DNA of 64,000 bases, from NCBI GenBank assembly GCA_963833745.1, contig CAWHZD010000006.1, positions 682,001 through 746,000 on the forward strand, given 5' to 3'. The notes beneath the pieces were generated by a model. The model was not told the origin of the DNA. It made no database searches and was given only the letters and a program-made list of their open reading frames with translations. Position 1 is the first letter of the stretch. Each line of letters begins with the position of its first letter. The position numbers were made by a program, and so were the translations under genes. The DNA comes from AP-15 sp963833745 (GTDB lineage: Bacteria > Pseudomonadota > Alphaproteobacteria > ATCC43930 > CGMCC-115725). Below are positions 16,562 through 25,222 of this stretch, one piece after another.

Positions 16562-17959
16562 ATGCCCAGTCAGTATGACGTCGTCGTTATCGGGGGCGGG
16601 CCGGGAGGGTATGTCGGGGCAATCCGGGCGGCCCAACTCGGGCTTCGGACTGCGTGCATCGACCCGCGCGGCAGCCTCGGCGGAACTTGCCTCAACATCG
16701 GTTGCATTCCATCGAAAGCGTTGCTGCAATCCTCGGAGAAGTTCGGCGAGACCAGGAACACGCTGGCCGAGCACGGGATCAAAGTCGGCGACGTGACGCT
16801 CGACCTCGGTCAAATGATGGCGCGCAAGGATCGGGTTGTGGCCGGATTGACACGCGGCGTCGAATTCCTGTTTCGCAAAAACAAGGTCGATTGGCTCAAG
16901 GGCACTGGCCGCATCGTCGCACCTGGTGGGGTTGCCGTGAGCGCCGCCGACGGTGTGAGCCAGGAGGTCGAAGCCGACGCGATCATTATCGCAACAGGAT
17001 CCGAAAGCACGCCGCTGCCTGGGATCATGATCGATGAGCGGCGGATCCTGTCTTCGACCGGCGCGCTTTCGCTCGACCATGTGCCCGAACGACTGGCGGT
17101 AATCGGCGGCGGTTATATCGGAATCGAGCTTGGTTCGGTGTGGCAGCGGCTCGGCGCCCAGGTCACCGTGATCGAGCTCCTCGACCGAATCGTCCCAACG
17201 ATGGACCACGAGCTTTCGAGCGGATTGCAGCGGGTGCTGACGCGGCAGGGGATTGCGTTCCAGCTCGGCGCCAAACTCACCGGCCTGAGCGAGACCCCCG
17301 ACACCTTATTGCTCGAAATCGAGGGCGGCGAGCGCCGCACAATCGAGGTCGAAGCAATGTTGGTCGCAGTGGGCCGCCGTCCGTTCACGCAAGGGGTCGG
17401 GCTTGATCAGCTCGGGATTGCATGCGACCCGCAGGGCCGGGTCGTGGTCGATGACGGCTTTGCCACCAATATCCCCGGCGTGTACGCGATCGGCGACGTG
17501 ATCCGCGGACCGATGCTCGCGCACAAGGCTGAGGAAGAAGGAATGGCGATCGCCGAGCGCTTGGCCGGACAAATGCCCCACGTCAACTACAATGCGATCC
17601 CGGCGGTCGTTTACACTTGGCCCGAAGTCGCTTCAGTCGGCAAGACCGAAGAAGAGTTGAAATCGGCTGCAGTTTCTTATCGCACCGGTAAATTCCCGTT
17701 CGCCGCCAATGCGCGTGCTCGCGCAAACGGCGACACGGAGGGCTTTGTAAAGATCCTCGCCGAAACCGCGAGCGACCGGGTATTGGGGGTACACATCATC
17801 GGGCCTGACGCGGGGACACTGATTGCCGAGGCAACGCTCGCGATTGAATTCGGCGCATCAGCCGAGGATATCGCGCGCACCTGCCATGCCCATCCGACAT
17901 TGAGCGAAGCGGTCAAGGAGGCGGCGCTCGCGGACGACGGCCGTGCCATCCACATCTGA
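16562..17959 (+). CDS. lpdA: Dihydrolipoyl dehydrogenase (E3)
   Basis: A 465-residue FAD disulfide reductase, the standard length for E3 of the pyruvate, 2-oxoglutarate and branched-chain complexes, reoxidising dihydrolipoamide with NAD+. The FAD site is VVVIGGGPGGYVGAIRAAQ, the redox disulfide C43/C48 is in GGTCLNIGCIPSKALL, and the NAD site is LAVIGGGYIGIELGSVW. A second FAD contact is GVYAIGDV, and the dimer-interface acid-base pair H444-E449 lies in HAHPTLSEAVKEA. Start chosen at ATG 16562, directly before the FAD fold. No E1 or E2 gene is adjacent, so this is an orphan E3, perhaps a second copy. Confidence 0.95.
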   Translation: MPSQYDVVVIGGGPGGYVGAIRAAQLGLRTACIDPRGSLGGTCLNIGCIPSKALLQSSEKFGETRNTLAEHGIKVGDVTLDLGQMMARKDRVVAGLTRGVEFLFRKNKVDWLKGTGRIVAPGGVAVSAADGVSQEVEADAIIIATGSESTPLPGIMIDERRILSSTGALSLDHVPERLAVIGGGYIGIELGSVWQRLGAQVTVIELLDRIVPTMDHELSSGLQRVLTRQGIAFQLGAKLTGLSETPDTLLLEIEGGERRTIEVEAMLVAVGRRPFTQGVGLDQLGIACDPQGRVVVDDGFATNIPGVYAIGDVIRGPMLAHKAEEEGMAIAERLAGQMPHVNYNAIPAVVYTWPEVASVGKTEEELKSAAVSYRTGKFPFAANARARANGDTEGFVKILAETASDRVLGVHIIGPDAGTLIAEATLAIEFGASAEDIARTCHAHPTLSEAVKEAALADDGRAIHI

Positions 17960-18032
17960 GCTAATTTCGGTTCAACCGCAGGGCGACGCCGTCGACGATC
18001 CCGATGTGATGTCGCCTTGTAAATACTTAAGA

Positions 18033-19925
18033 TCAGTTTTCCGGCAATCCGGCGCGGCGTAGCGCCGGGAAATAGTTGGCCTCGGCCAAGGCGCGTATTT
18101 TCGGATTGTCAAACCAGATCGATTTTTTGACTGCGGCGAGGTTCGCGTAGCTGGTGCCGAGCCGCTGCGCCTCGGCGAGTTCCTTGGCGGCGCGTTCGTG
18201 GTCGCCCGTTGTCGCATAAGCGGCGGCGAGATAGGCGTGTACGAAGGGGAGCCGCGCGTTTTCGCCGCGCGCCCTTTCAAGCGAGGCGAGCGCTTCACCG
18301 GTATTTCCCTTGAGCAGCTGCATGACGCCGATGCGTCCGTACCAGGCGGCGATGCCGGGTTCATGCGGGCTCAAATGGATCGCCTGTTCGAGATAGGGGA
18401 TTGCCCCGTCCATCGAGCCGGAGAGAAATTTGCACCAGCCGACATGGGCGTAAGCCGGGGCACGGCTGCGGTCGAGTGCGATCGCGGTTTCGTATTCGGG
18501 GATCGCCTCGCCGCAGCGCGATTGGGCGCGTAACACCTGGCCCTTGACGTAATGGGCGAGCGCACTGTTCGGCGCCGCCGCCAAAGCGCGCGCATCGAGA
18601 TCCTGGGCACGGCGCAGATCGAGATCCGGAAAATTGCTGAGTTCGTCGAGCACGCGCACCACCAGCACCGCCGCGAGCCAGGCTTGTGCGTCGGACGAGT
18701 TGGGATCGAACGCGAGCGCGGTCTCAAAATCGCGCACCGCTTCGTCATAGGTTTCGTGCGAAATCGGCTTTGTCACCTCGGCTCGCCCACGCAGGATGTA
18801 GTCCAGCGCATCGGGATGGACGATCGGGCGGGCGGCCTCGGCGATCGCCAGCTGGGATTGCAGCGCGCGGGCGACCCGCGCGGTGATCTCGTTTTGCAGC
18901 GCGAACAGATCGCCGAGATCGCGGTCGAACCGCTCCGCCCAAAGCTGCGCACCGGTCGCGGCGTCGACCAGCTGGACGTTGATCCTGACTTCCTTGCCCG
19001 AACGCTGCACGCTGCCCTCGACGACATAGCGCACGCCAAGCTCGCGGCCGATCTTACGCGCATCGACCTGCTTGCCCTTGTAGGTGAAGGCGGTGTTGCG
19101 CGCGATAACAACGCTGCCCTCGATCCGCGACACATCAGTGGTCAAATCGTCGGTGATGCCGTCGGCAAAATATTCCTGCTGCGGATCGTTGCTGAGGTTG
19201 GTGAAGGGCAGCACAACCATGGACAGCCGTGGCGCGGAATAGGGCTGCAAATTCAGGGTGGCAGGCGGACCGGGCCATAGCCGCCACGCCGCGCCTACCG
19301 CGATCAACGCGAGCACGGCGACGGCCACAAACCATAAGACGATCCGTCGCCACGGCGATCCACGGATGACGGCCGTTGAAGGCGACGACAGCCTGAAGCC
19401 CTCGTCGACCTTGAAGGCGCGCACCGGCTCAGCGATATTCTTGACCCGCTGCTCGCCCAATGTCGTGAAGGCGACAGGCAACCGGCTGCCGATCTGATCC
19501 CGTACTGCGCCAGACAGGCACACTCCGCCGGGTTCGGCCAGCGCCTCCAGCCGGGCGGCGATATTGACGCTGTCGCCGTAAAGGTTCGATCCCTCGACGA
19601 TCACGTCGCCGACATGGACGCCGATGCGAAATCGCATCTGCTCTTCCAGTGGCCGGCTGGCGTTCTCCTGGGCGATCGCCTGTTGCACCGCAACGGCGCA
19701 TTCGACGGCATCGACGGCACTTGCGAAATCGGCGATTACGCTGTCGCCCGCAGTGTTGAATATGCGGCCATGGTGGATCGCGACCAAATTGTCGAGGATC
19801 ACCCGGTAGGCCTGCAGCCGGCGCAACGTGCCAACTTCGTCGACGCCCATCAACCTGCTGTACTCGGCGACGTCAGCGGCAAAGATGGCGGCGAGCTTTC
19901 GTTCGACCGCCGGGCTGTCTACCAC
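18033..19925 (-). CDS. Adenylate/guanylate cyclase with TolB-like and TPR domains
   Basis: A 630-residue protein. Residues 8-175 form a class III cyclase catalytic domain, with metal-binding Asp at D18 (AADVAEYSRLM) and D61 (NTAGDSVIADF) and the segment FRIGVHVGDVIVEG. A single transmembrane helix lies at about 193-217, followed by a FlgO/TolB-like domain (VVLPFTNLSNDPQQEYFADG) and about 250 residues of TPR helices. These proteins make cAMP or cGMP under control of the C-terminal sensing part; the trigger is unknown. It is the intact paralogue of the broken gene at 10695-12234. It is monocistronic and tail to tail with lpd, 73 bases apart. Confidence 0.9.
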   Translation of the reverse strand: MVDSPAVERKLAAIFAADVAEYSRLMGVDEVGTLRRLQAYRVILDNLVAIHHGRIFNTAGDSVIADFASAVDAVECAVAVQQAIAQENASRPLEEQMRFRIGVHVGDVIVEGSNLYGDSVNIAARLEALAEPGGVCLSGAVRDQIGSRLPVAFTTLGEQRVKNIAEPVRAFKVDEGFRLSSPSTAVIRGSPWRRIVLWFVAVAVLALIAVGAAWRLWPGPPATLNLQPYSAPRLSMVVLPFTNLSNDPQQEYFADGITDDLTTDVSRIEGSVVIARNTAFTYKGKQVDARKIGRELGVRYVVEGSVQRSGKEVRINVQLVDAATGAQLWAERFDRDLGDLFALQNEITARVARALQSQLAIAEAARPIVHPDALDYILRGRAEVTKPISHETYDEAVRDFETALAFDPNSSDAQAWLAAVLVVRVLDELSNFPDLDLRRAQDLDARALAAAPNSALAHYVKGQVLRAQSRCGEAIPEYETAIALDRSRAPAYAHVGWCKFLSGSMDGAIPYLEQAIHLSPHEPGIAAWYGRIGVMQLLKGNTGEALASLERARGENARLPFVHAYLAAAYATTGDHERAAKELAEAQRLGTSYANLAAVKKSIWFDNPKIRALAEANYFPALRRAGLPEN

Positions 19926-20171
19926 CTTGGCCTCCTCAACGGCGGTCCCTCCAAACCGATGGCTCTGATCAATAGGATAGCATTTCTTCGGCCTGTTGGC
20001 CCAAGTTACAGCTAAGGAAGCGAGCGAAAACGCACGGTTTTTTGTCGTGCGGATGCCGGGATACCTCGCAACGCCGCTGACGCTCAGCAGGCCGGGCGAC
20101 CCGGGTGACGCGCCGCCTCCGTCGGTTTGCGAGCCGCTCTTGCGGTGGCGCCCGGTGAGCGGCCAACCCGG

Positions 20172-21029
20172 TCAGAACAGGACAGAAGGCAGATAGGCGC
20201 CGGCGGGCTCATTGTAGAGCCCAATCGTCATCAACGTCATCTGATGCACGAGCCGCAGTCCATGCTGCAGGCACCAACGGAACAGTTCGCCATTGCGCGT
20301 CGGCAGCAGAAAGCCGCCCTGCTCGAAGCCGGGGGCGGCGCCGATCAGCGCCTTCAACCCGAGATTGGTTTCGGCGACGGCGTGGCCAAAAAACGCGATT
20401 TCGCTGGCATAGGCGGTAATTCTCCCGAGATGCTCGACGACGCGGGCCGTCCGCTGACGGATCGCGTCGCGCAGCTCACGGTCGCGGTCGTGGCCATGAA
20501 CCTGCCGACACAGCCTGTTGCAGGCCGGGATGTCGGTGGCGGCAGCCGGGCGCACGAGATAGCCGGGCAGTACGACGCCGACCCGCGGTCCGTCCATTTT
20601 CGAGCACGGCTCGCGGCTGTCGAAGCCGAGCTTGGTGTAGAGGCACAGCGAGCGGTTGTGATAGGCGGATTGCAGAAGCCGGATCCCGGCCGCGCCGCGG
20701 GCATTCGACCGCTCGATCACCGCCACCATCAAGCGCCGACCGATCGACTGGTTTTGCACCGCCGGAGCCACGGTAATCGGGCCGATCCCCGCCACCGTGC
20801 CGCGCTCATCGACGAAATTGCTGCCGACAACCGTGCCGTTCTCTTCGGCGACGACCGAATAAAAGTCCGAATGCGACAGCAAGATTTTCATCAGGCCGAC
20901 GGCGATGTCCGGCGCCGGAAAATCCCACGGGAAATTGTGCGCACTGGAAATCGCTTTGAACGCCTCGAAGGCGATCGTGCCGCAGATTTCGGCATCGGCG
21001 GGCGCGCCCGGCCGCAGGACCACCGTCAT
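20172..21029 (-). CDS. GNAT-family N-acetyltransferase
   Basis: A 285-residue protein. Its N-terminal 150 residues form a GNAT acetyltransferase fold: TVVLRPGAPADAEICGTIAFEAF starts it, and the acetyl-CoA-binding loop is VAPAVQNQSIGRRLMVAVIER, a variant of the R/Q-x-x-G-x-G/A motif. The C-terminal half (from about VRPAAATDIPACNRL) looks like a second, degenerate GNAT-like domain ending in an apparent substrate-side strand. Cytoplasmic; acceptor unknown. It is divergent from the Rieske oxygenase gene 176 bases away. Confidence 0.8.
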   Translation of the reverse strand: MTVVLRPGAPADAEICGTIAFEAFKAISSAHNFPWDFPAPDIAVGLMKILLSHSDFYSVVAEENGTVVGSNFVDERGTVAGIGPITVAPAVQNQSIGRRLMVAVIERSNARGAAGIRLLQSAYHNRSLCLYTKLGFDSREPCSKMDGPRVGVVLPGYLVRPAAATDIPACNRLCRQVHGHDRDRELRDAIRQRTARVVEHLGRITAYASEIAFFGHAVAETNLGLKALIGAAPGFEQGGFLLPTRNGELFRWCLQHGLRLVHQMTLMTIGLYNEPAGAYLPSVLF

Positions 21030-21205
21030 CGGATTCCTCCCTGGCTAGCCAGTTCAAGGTCATCGATAGCACAATTCGGCGAATAATCCGGCAAGACGGC
21101 CGGCTTTGCGCGCTTGCCCTTGCCGCTGCATCGGCCGATTATCGTATCGGTTATGCTGTTGCTGCGGCGCAGCGGCGATCGATCGCGACGGAGAGGAGCC
21201 AGACG

Positions 21206-22501
21206 ATGCTGTCACCCGAAGACAACGAACTGATCACGCGCGTCGGGCCGGGAACGGCGATGGGCGAAGTGTTGCGCCGCTACTGGATCCCGGCGCTGCT
21301 GACCCGCGAACTACCGGAGTCGGACGGCGAGCCGGTGCGGGTGCGGCTGCTCGGAGAAAAGCTTCTCGGATTTCGCGACACAGAGGGCCGGGTCGGCCTG
21401 GTTGACGAGTTCTGCCCGCATCGCCGCGCCTCGTTGTGGTTCGGCCGCAACGAGGAATCGGGGCTGCGCTGCGTCTACCACGGCTGGAAATTCGACGTCG
21501 ATGGCAATTGCGTCGAGCAGATGAACGAGCCCGAGCCGTTTTGCCACAAGGTCCGGCTGAACGCCTATCCGACCGTCGAGATGGGCGGGGTCATCTGGGC
21601 CTATATGGGACCACGGGACAAGATGCCGGCACCCCCGGCCTTTGAATGGACGCAGGTGCCCGAGACCCACCGCCACGTCTCCAAGGTGTGGGAGGAATGC
21701 AACTGGCTGCAGGCGCTCGAAGGCGGCATCGACACCTCGCACGCCCCGATCCTGCACCGCACGATCACGCCGAACACCAGCCGCCCCGGCATTCCGGTGC
21801 AGGGACCGTTCGTGCGCGGCAAGGCGCCGTTGCTGGAAGTCGATGTCACCGATTACGGCTACCGCTATGTCGGCATTCGCTCACTCGACGACGACAAGAC
21901 CTATGTCCGTTCCTACCATTTCATCATGCCGTTCACCCAGATCCGCCCGCAGCAGCTGGGACGTGCGATGGGCGGCGGCGACCGCACCAATATCGCCGGC
22001 CACATCTGGGTCCCGATCGACGACGAGAACTGCATGGTGTGGAACTGGATGTACAGCTTTGGCGCGGAGGCGCTGAACGACGACGACCGCTCGGAGCGCG
22101 GCAACGGCAACGGCCCCGACTATGTTGAGCAGTCGGGCGAGTTCCGTTCGTTCCGCAACAAGCGCAACAATTGGATGATCGACCGCCAGGTCCAGAAATT
22201 TGAGACCTTTACCGGCGTCGATGGCATCAACACCCAGGACCGCGCCCTGCAGGAGGGGATGGGGCCGGTGGTCGACCGCTCAAAGGAGCATTTGGGGCCG
22301 GCCGACCGCGCGATCATCGCGACCCGCCGCCTGCTGCTCGACTCGGTCAAGACCGTGCAGACCGGCGGCAACCCGCCGGGAACCGACACCAGCTATTATC
22401 AAGCCCGCGCGATCGAAAAGATCTTTCCGCGGCAGGAAACCTGGCGCGAGACCGTGCTGCCGGAGATGTATGGCGAGGATCTGACAGTCGCGGCGAAATA
22501 A
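21206..22501 (+). CDS. Rieske [2Fe-2S] aromatic-ring oxygenase, phthalate-4,5-dioxygenase-like alpha subunit
   Basis: A 431-residue oxygenase component. The Rieske cluster ligands are C70/H72 (EFCPHRRAS) and C89/H92 (LRCVYHGWKF). The mononuclear iron site is in ALEGGIDTSHAPILHR, with the two His. Length and motifs match class IA phthalate 4,5-dioxygenase / 3-chlorobenzoate dioxygenase-type enzymes, which hydroxylate or O-demethylate aromatic acids using electrons from a separate reductase. No reductase gene is next to it. GAGAGGAG precedes the ATG. It fits with the flavin monooxygenase at the window start as part of aromatic catabolism; substrate unknown. Confidence 0.92.
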   Translation: MLSPEDNELITRVGPGTAMGEVLRRYWIPALLTRELPESDGEPVRVRLLGEKLLGFRDTEGRVGLVDEFCPHRRASLWFGRNEESGLRCVYHGWKFDVDGNCVEQMNEPEPFCHKVRLNAYPTVEMGGVIWAYMGPRDKMPAPPAFEWTQVPETHRHVSKVWEECNWLQALEGGIDTSHAPILHRTITPNTSRPGIPVQGPFVRGKAPLLEVDVTDYGYRYVGIRSLDDDKTYVRSYHFIMPFTQIRPQQLGRAMGGGDRTNIAGHIWVPIDDENCMVWNWMYSFGAEALNDDDRSERGNGNGPDYVEQSGEFRSFRNKRNNWMIDRQVQKFETFTGVDGINTQDRALQEGMGPVVDRSKEHLGPADRAIIATRRLLLDSVKTVQTGGNPPGTDTSYYQARAIEKIFPRQETWRETVLPEMYGEDLTVAAK

Positions 22502-22666
22502 CCGCGGCGGCTTAAGCCTTCGCTTACCCCAAGCTGCGAGGTTTCGATCCGCAGCGGCGCCGGTATTGGAGGCCGGTGTCACCGGGTCGGCGAGGGCGTC
22601 GCGTCAGCTTATCCATCCGCACGGGCCTTTGGGCGATCGCTAGCGTGGCCGCGCCCGGGGCGGTTA

Positions 22667-24313
22667 TTGCCGTCGTGGCCGTTGATCGTCGCACTGCTGG
22701 CGATTGCGCGGGCCTTGGCGCAGGCGGGGTCATTGCTGCACGACCCCGACACGTATCTGCACATCGCCGCCGGCCGGTGGATCCTCGCCCATGGGGCATT
22801 GCCGGCGCATGATCCGTTCTCCTACTCCTTCGCCGGGGCACATTGGACCGTACCCGAATGGCTAGCCGAAATCGTCCTGGCTTCGGTATACGGTGCCGCC
22901 GGGTGGGGCGGCTTGGCGCTAGTGACGATCATTTGCTTTGCCGTCAGTCTCGGGTTGCTGACGCGGTTTTTGCTGCGCTCGTGCGAGCCATTTTCGGCGC
23001 TGATTGCGGTGGCCCTTGGCGCCGCGATGGTCGAACCGCATTTGTTGGCCCGGCCGCATATCCTGGCATTGCCGCTGCTGGTGCTATGGTCGGGGGCTCT
23101 GTTCGCCGCCCGCGACGCGGGCAAGCCGCCGCCATTTCGGCTGCTGCCGGTCATGGCGCTCTGGGCCAATTTGCATGGCAGCTTTTTATTCGGAATTGGC
23201 CTTGCGATCTACCTCGGCGCGGAGGCGGTACTTCTCGGACCGCGCAGGTGCACGACAGAGAGTCGGCGATGGGGCCTGTTCGTTGCACTCGCATTCTCCT
23301 GTGCGCTGTTGAACCCGAACGGCGTCGTCGGCTTGGTCGAGCCGTTCCGGTTGATGGCGATGCCGGCGCTGCAATCATCGTTCATCGAATGGCGCGGGCC
23401 CGATTTCCAACAATTCCAGCCCCTCGAAATCTGGCTGCTAGGGCTGGTGGCGCTCGGCCTTACGACCGGTGTCCGCCTACCCTGGCCGCGGGTGCTGCTG
23501 CTGGTGGCGCTGTGCCATATGGCGCTCGCCCATACCCGCCATGCCGATCTGCTCGGCCTCGTCGGCCCGCTCGTCGTGGCCGGATCATTGGGACCGCAAC
23601 TTGCCGCGCGCATTCGCACGGAGCCTCCGTCGGCTCTTGCCCGCGCCGCCGCCCGGCTCGCTGACCCGGCCGCTCCCCTAGCGGTCGCGCTCGTTCTCGC
23701 CCTGATGCTTGTGGTGAGCCTGCCGCTGCTGGCGCGGCCGATCGCGCGCGACGACGACCCCGCCACCCCCTCCTCGGCGCTCGCCGCTGCCGCACGCCTA
23801 GGGCTGACGGGGCACGTCTTCAACAGTGAGGGGTATGGCGGTTATCTCGTCTTTCGCGGTATCCGGACATTTATCGACGGGCGGATCGAGCTGTTTGGCA
23901 ACGCCTTTCTCGCCCGATATATCGAAGCCACAAACAGCGACGCACACACCTTGCAGGACCTGCTCGACCGCTGGGAGGTGCGCTGGACATTGCTTACGCC
24001 AGATCAGGCCGCCGTCGTCCTGCTCGATCATCTGCCGGGATGGCGGCGCGTTTATACCGACGCGCGCGCCGTTGTTCATGTGCGCGACGGCCCGCCCGCT
24101 GCCACCACCCGCGCTGATCCGCGACCGGGCTACCCGCCGCCCAAAGCGTCGACTTCGGCGTCTTCCGGAAAGCGCCCGAGCTGTTTTTTGGAGAAGGCGA
24201 GTTTGCCGTCGACGGTGATCTCAAACACACCGCTCGCACCTTTGACGAGCTCGACCTCGGCGCCGTACTTTTCTTCGAGCCGTGCCCTCGCACGGAGGGC
24301 TCTTGGTAGGTAG
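22667..24313 (+). CDS. Polytopic membrane protein, GT-C-like, uncharacterised
   Basis: A protein of about 548 residues with roughly ten hydrophobic helices. The N-terminal luminal loop motif DPDTYLHIAAGRWI is followed by HDPFSYSFAGAHW and VPEWLAEIVLA. This layout is typical of an uncharacterised GT-C-like family of lipid-linked-sugar glycosyltransferases; the acidic DPDTY pair would be the candidate catalytic site (inference). A C-terminal periplasmic segment ends in FIDGRIELFGNAFLARYIEA and VRWTLLTPDQAAVVLLDHLPGW. The TTG start at 22667 is uncertain. Family similarity appears to end near 24100; the last 60 or so codons are low-complexity read-through antisense to the selenoprotein gene at 24130-24348. 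Confidence 0.7.
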   Translation: MPSWPLIVALLAIARALAQAGSLLHDPDTYLHIAAGRWILAHGALPAHDPFSYSFAGAHWTVPEWLAEIVLASVYGAAGWGGLALVTIICFAVSLGLLTRFLLRSCEPFSALIAVALGAAMVEPHLLARPHILALPLLVLWSGALFAARDAGKPPPFRLLPVMALWANLHGSFLFGIGLAIYLGAEAVLLGPRRCTTESRRWGLFVALAFSCALLNPNGVVGLVEPFRLMAMPALQSSFIEWRGPDFQQFQPLEIWLLGLVALGLTTGVRLPWPRVLLLVALCHMALAHTRHADLLGLVGPLVVAGSLGPQLAARIRTEPPSALARAAARLADPAAPLAVALVLALMLVVSLPLLARPIARDDDPATPSSALAAAARLGLTGHVFNSEGYGGYLVFRGIRTFIDGRIELFGNAFLARYIEATNSDAHTLQDLLDRWEVRWTLLTPDQAAVVLLDHLPGWRRVYTDARAVVHVRDGPPAATTRADPRPGYPPPKASTSASSGKRPSCFLEKASLPSTVISNTPLAPLTSSTSAPYFSSSRALARRALGR

Positions 24314-24348
24314 TTTCAAGGAACGCAGTATTCGATCCTGACCTTCAT
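24130..24348 (-). CDS. SelT/SelW/SelH (Rdx) family selenoprotein, UGA-encoded Sec at codon 11
   Basis: A 72-residue thioredoxin-fold protein. It starts at ATG 24348 with AAGGA about 9 bases upstream, and begins MKVRIEYCVP. Codon 11 (24316-24318) is TGA, and the frame then continues NYLPRALRARARLEEKYGAE, VELVKGASGVFEITVDGK, LAFSKKQLGRFPEDAEV to a TAG at 24130. This is the Rdx/SelW layout, and the TGA falls exactly at the second redox position of the family CxxC/CxxU motif (C8-V-P-U11). A hairpin at 24284-24300 fits a bacterial SECIS. No other stop interrupts it. Family members are small thiol/selenol redox proteins whose partners are poorly known. It requires SelA, SelB, SelC and SelD elsewhere in the genome; a nonsense mutation of a Cys codon is the alternative. 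Confidence 0.82.
24284..24318 (-). promoter_or_regulatory. Candidate bacterial SECIS element
   Basis: On the minus strand, 15 bases after the TGA (24318-24316), a perfect 6-bp stem GCCCTC/GAGGGC (24300-24295 with 24289-24284) closes a 5-base loop CGTGC. The loop begins 21 bases after the UGA and has a G in its second position. As I recall the published bacterial SECIS model, it requires a loop 16-37 bases after UGA with a G in the first two loop positions, so this fits. SelB would bind it to place selenocysteine. Confidence 0.65.
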
Positions 24349-24519
24349 CGTTGTGTGTCCTTGGCAGCAAACGACGAGAATAACCTATCACATCCGCGGG
24401 CCGGCGGCCATTATCCCGTTCTCGATTGCCCGGTTCACATATAACGATCTCGCAATGGGTCTGGACGTGCTGACGATCGCCGGCACCCGAGCGCAGACCG
24501 GCTCTGTCGCCCGGTTTTG
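24349..24519. promoter_or_regulatory. Divergent promoter region, selenoprotein / modB
   Basis: This 171-base spacer separates the leftward selenoprotein gene from the rightward modB. A half-site-like ATATAACG (in the stretch from about 24438) recalls one arm of the ModE operator. No second arm is visible, so molybdate regulation is not supported. No modA or other gene was found here. Confidence 0.4.
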
Positions 24520-25218
24520 ATGCAGCTCTTCGGGTTGGGGCCGGACGAAGCGGAGGCGGTGCGACTGAGTCTGCGGGTCGCGTTCTGGGCGATGCTGTGG
24601 AGCCTGCCTTTTGGCCTCGCAACGGCGCTGGTGCTGGCGCGCGGGCAATTTTGGGGCAAGAGCCTGCTCGACGGTTTCGTCCACCTGCCGCTGGTCATGC
24701 CGCCAGTCGTCACCGGCTACCTGCTGCTGCTGCTGTTCGGCCGCAACGGCCCGCTTGGCCGGCTTTTCGCGGAATTCGGCGTCGTCTTCGCCTTCCGCTG
24801 GACCGGTGCCGCCCTGGCGGCGGCGGTGACCGCCTATCCCCTGATGGTGCGAGCGATGCGGCTGTCGCTCGAAGCAGCCGACCGGCGGCTCGAAGAGGCT
24901 GCCGGCACCCTTGGTGCAGGACGTATCTTCACTTTTCTGCTCGTGACGTTGCCGCTGATGATGCCGGGAATCGTCGCCGGCATGGTGCTGTCCTATGCCC
25001 GCAGCCTGGGCGAATTCGGCGCGACCATCACTTTCGTCTCCAACATCCCCGGCGAGACGCGAACCCTCCCTTTGGCGATCTACACCTTGACCCAGACCCC
25101 CGGCGGCGATCCGGCGGCATTGCGACTGACCGGCGTCGCCGTAATTCTGTCCTTGCTGGCTTTGATTTCTTCCGAGCTTCTGGCTCGGCAGATCGGCCGG
25201 CGGCTCTCTGGCGATTGA
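24520..25218 (+). CDS. modB: Molybdate ABC transporter permease
   Basis: A 232-residue inner-membrane permease of ModB type with five to six hydrophobic helices. The N-terminus DEAEAVRLSLRVAF and the HLPLVMPPVVTGYLLLLLFG segment are ModB hallmarks. The EAA-type docking loop is EEAAGTLGAGRIFTFLLVTLP. It forms the molybdate (or tungstate) channel, energised by ModC. The ATG at 24520 is preceded in frame by a TTG at 24517; either could be used. The next gene, modC, starts 4 bases after the stop. The binding protein ModA, usually just upstream, is absent. Confidence 0.92.
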   Translation: MQLFGLGPDEAEAVRLSLRVAFWAMLWSLPFGLATALVLARGQFWGKSLLDGFVHLPLVMPPVVTGYLLLLLFGRNGPLGRLFAEFGVVFAFRWTGAALAAAVTAYPLMVRAMRLSLEAADRRLEEAAGTLGAGRIFTFLLVTLPLMMPGIVAGMVLSYARSLGEFGATITFVSNIPGETRTLPLAIYTLTQTPGGDPAALRLTGVAVILSLLALISSELLARQIGRRLSGD

Positions 25219-25222
25219 GCGC

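Noticed and set aside
24435..24450. ModE operator upstream of modB
   Set aside because: Only one half-site-like ATATAACG is visible; the inverted second arm is missing.
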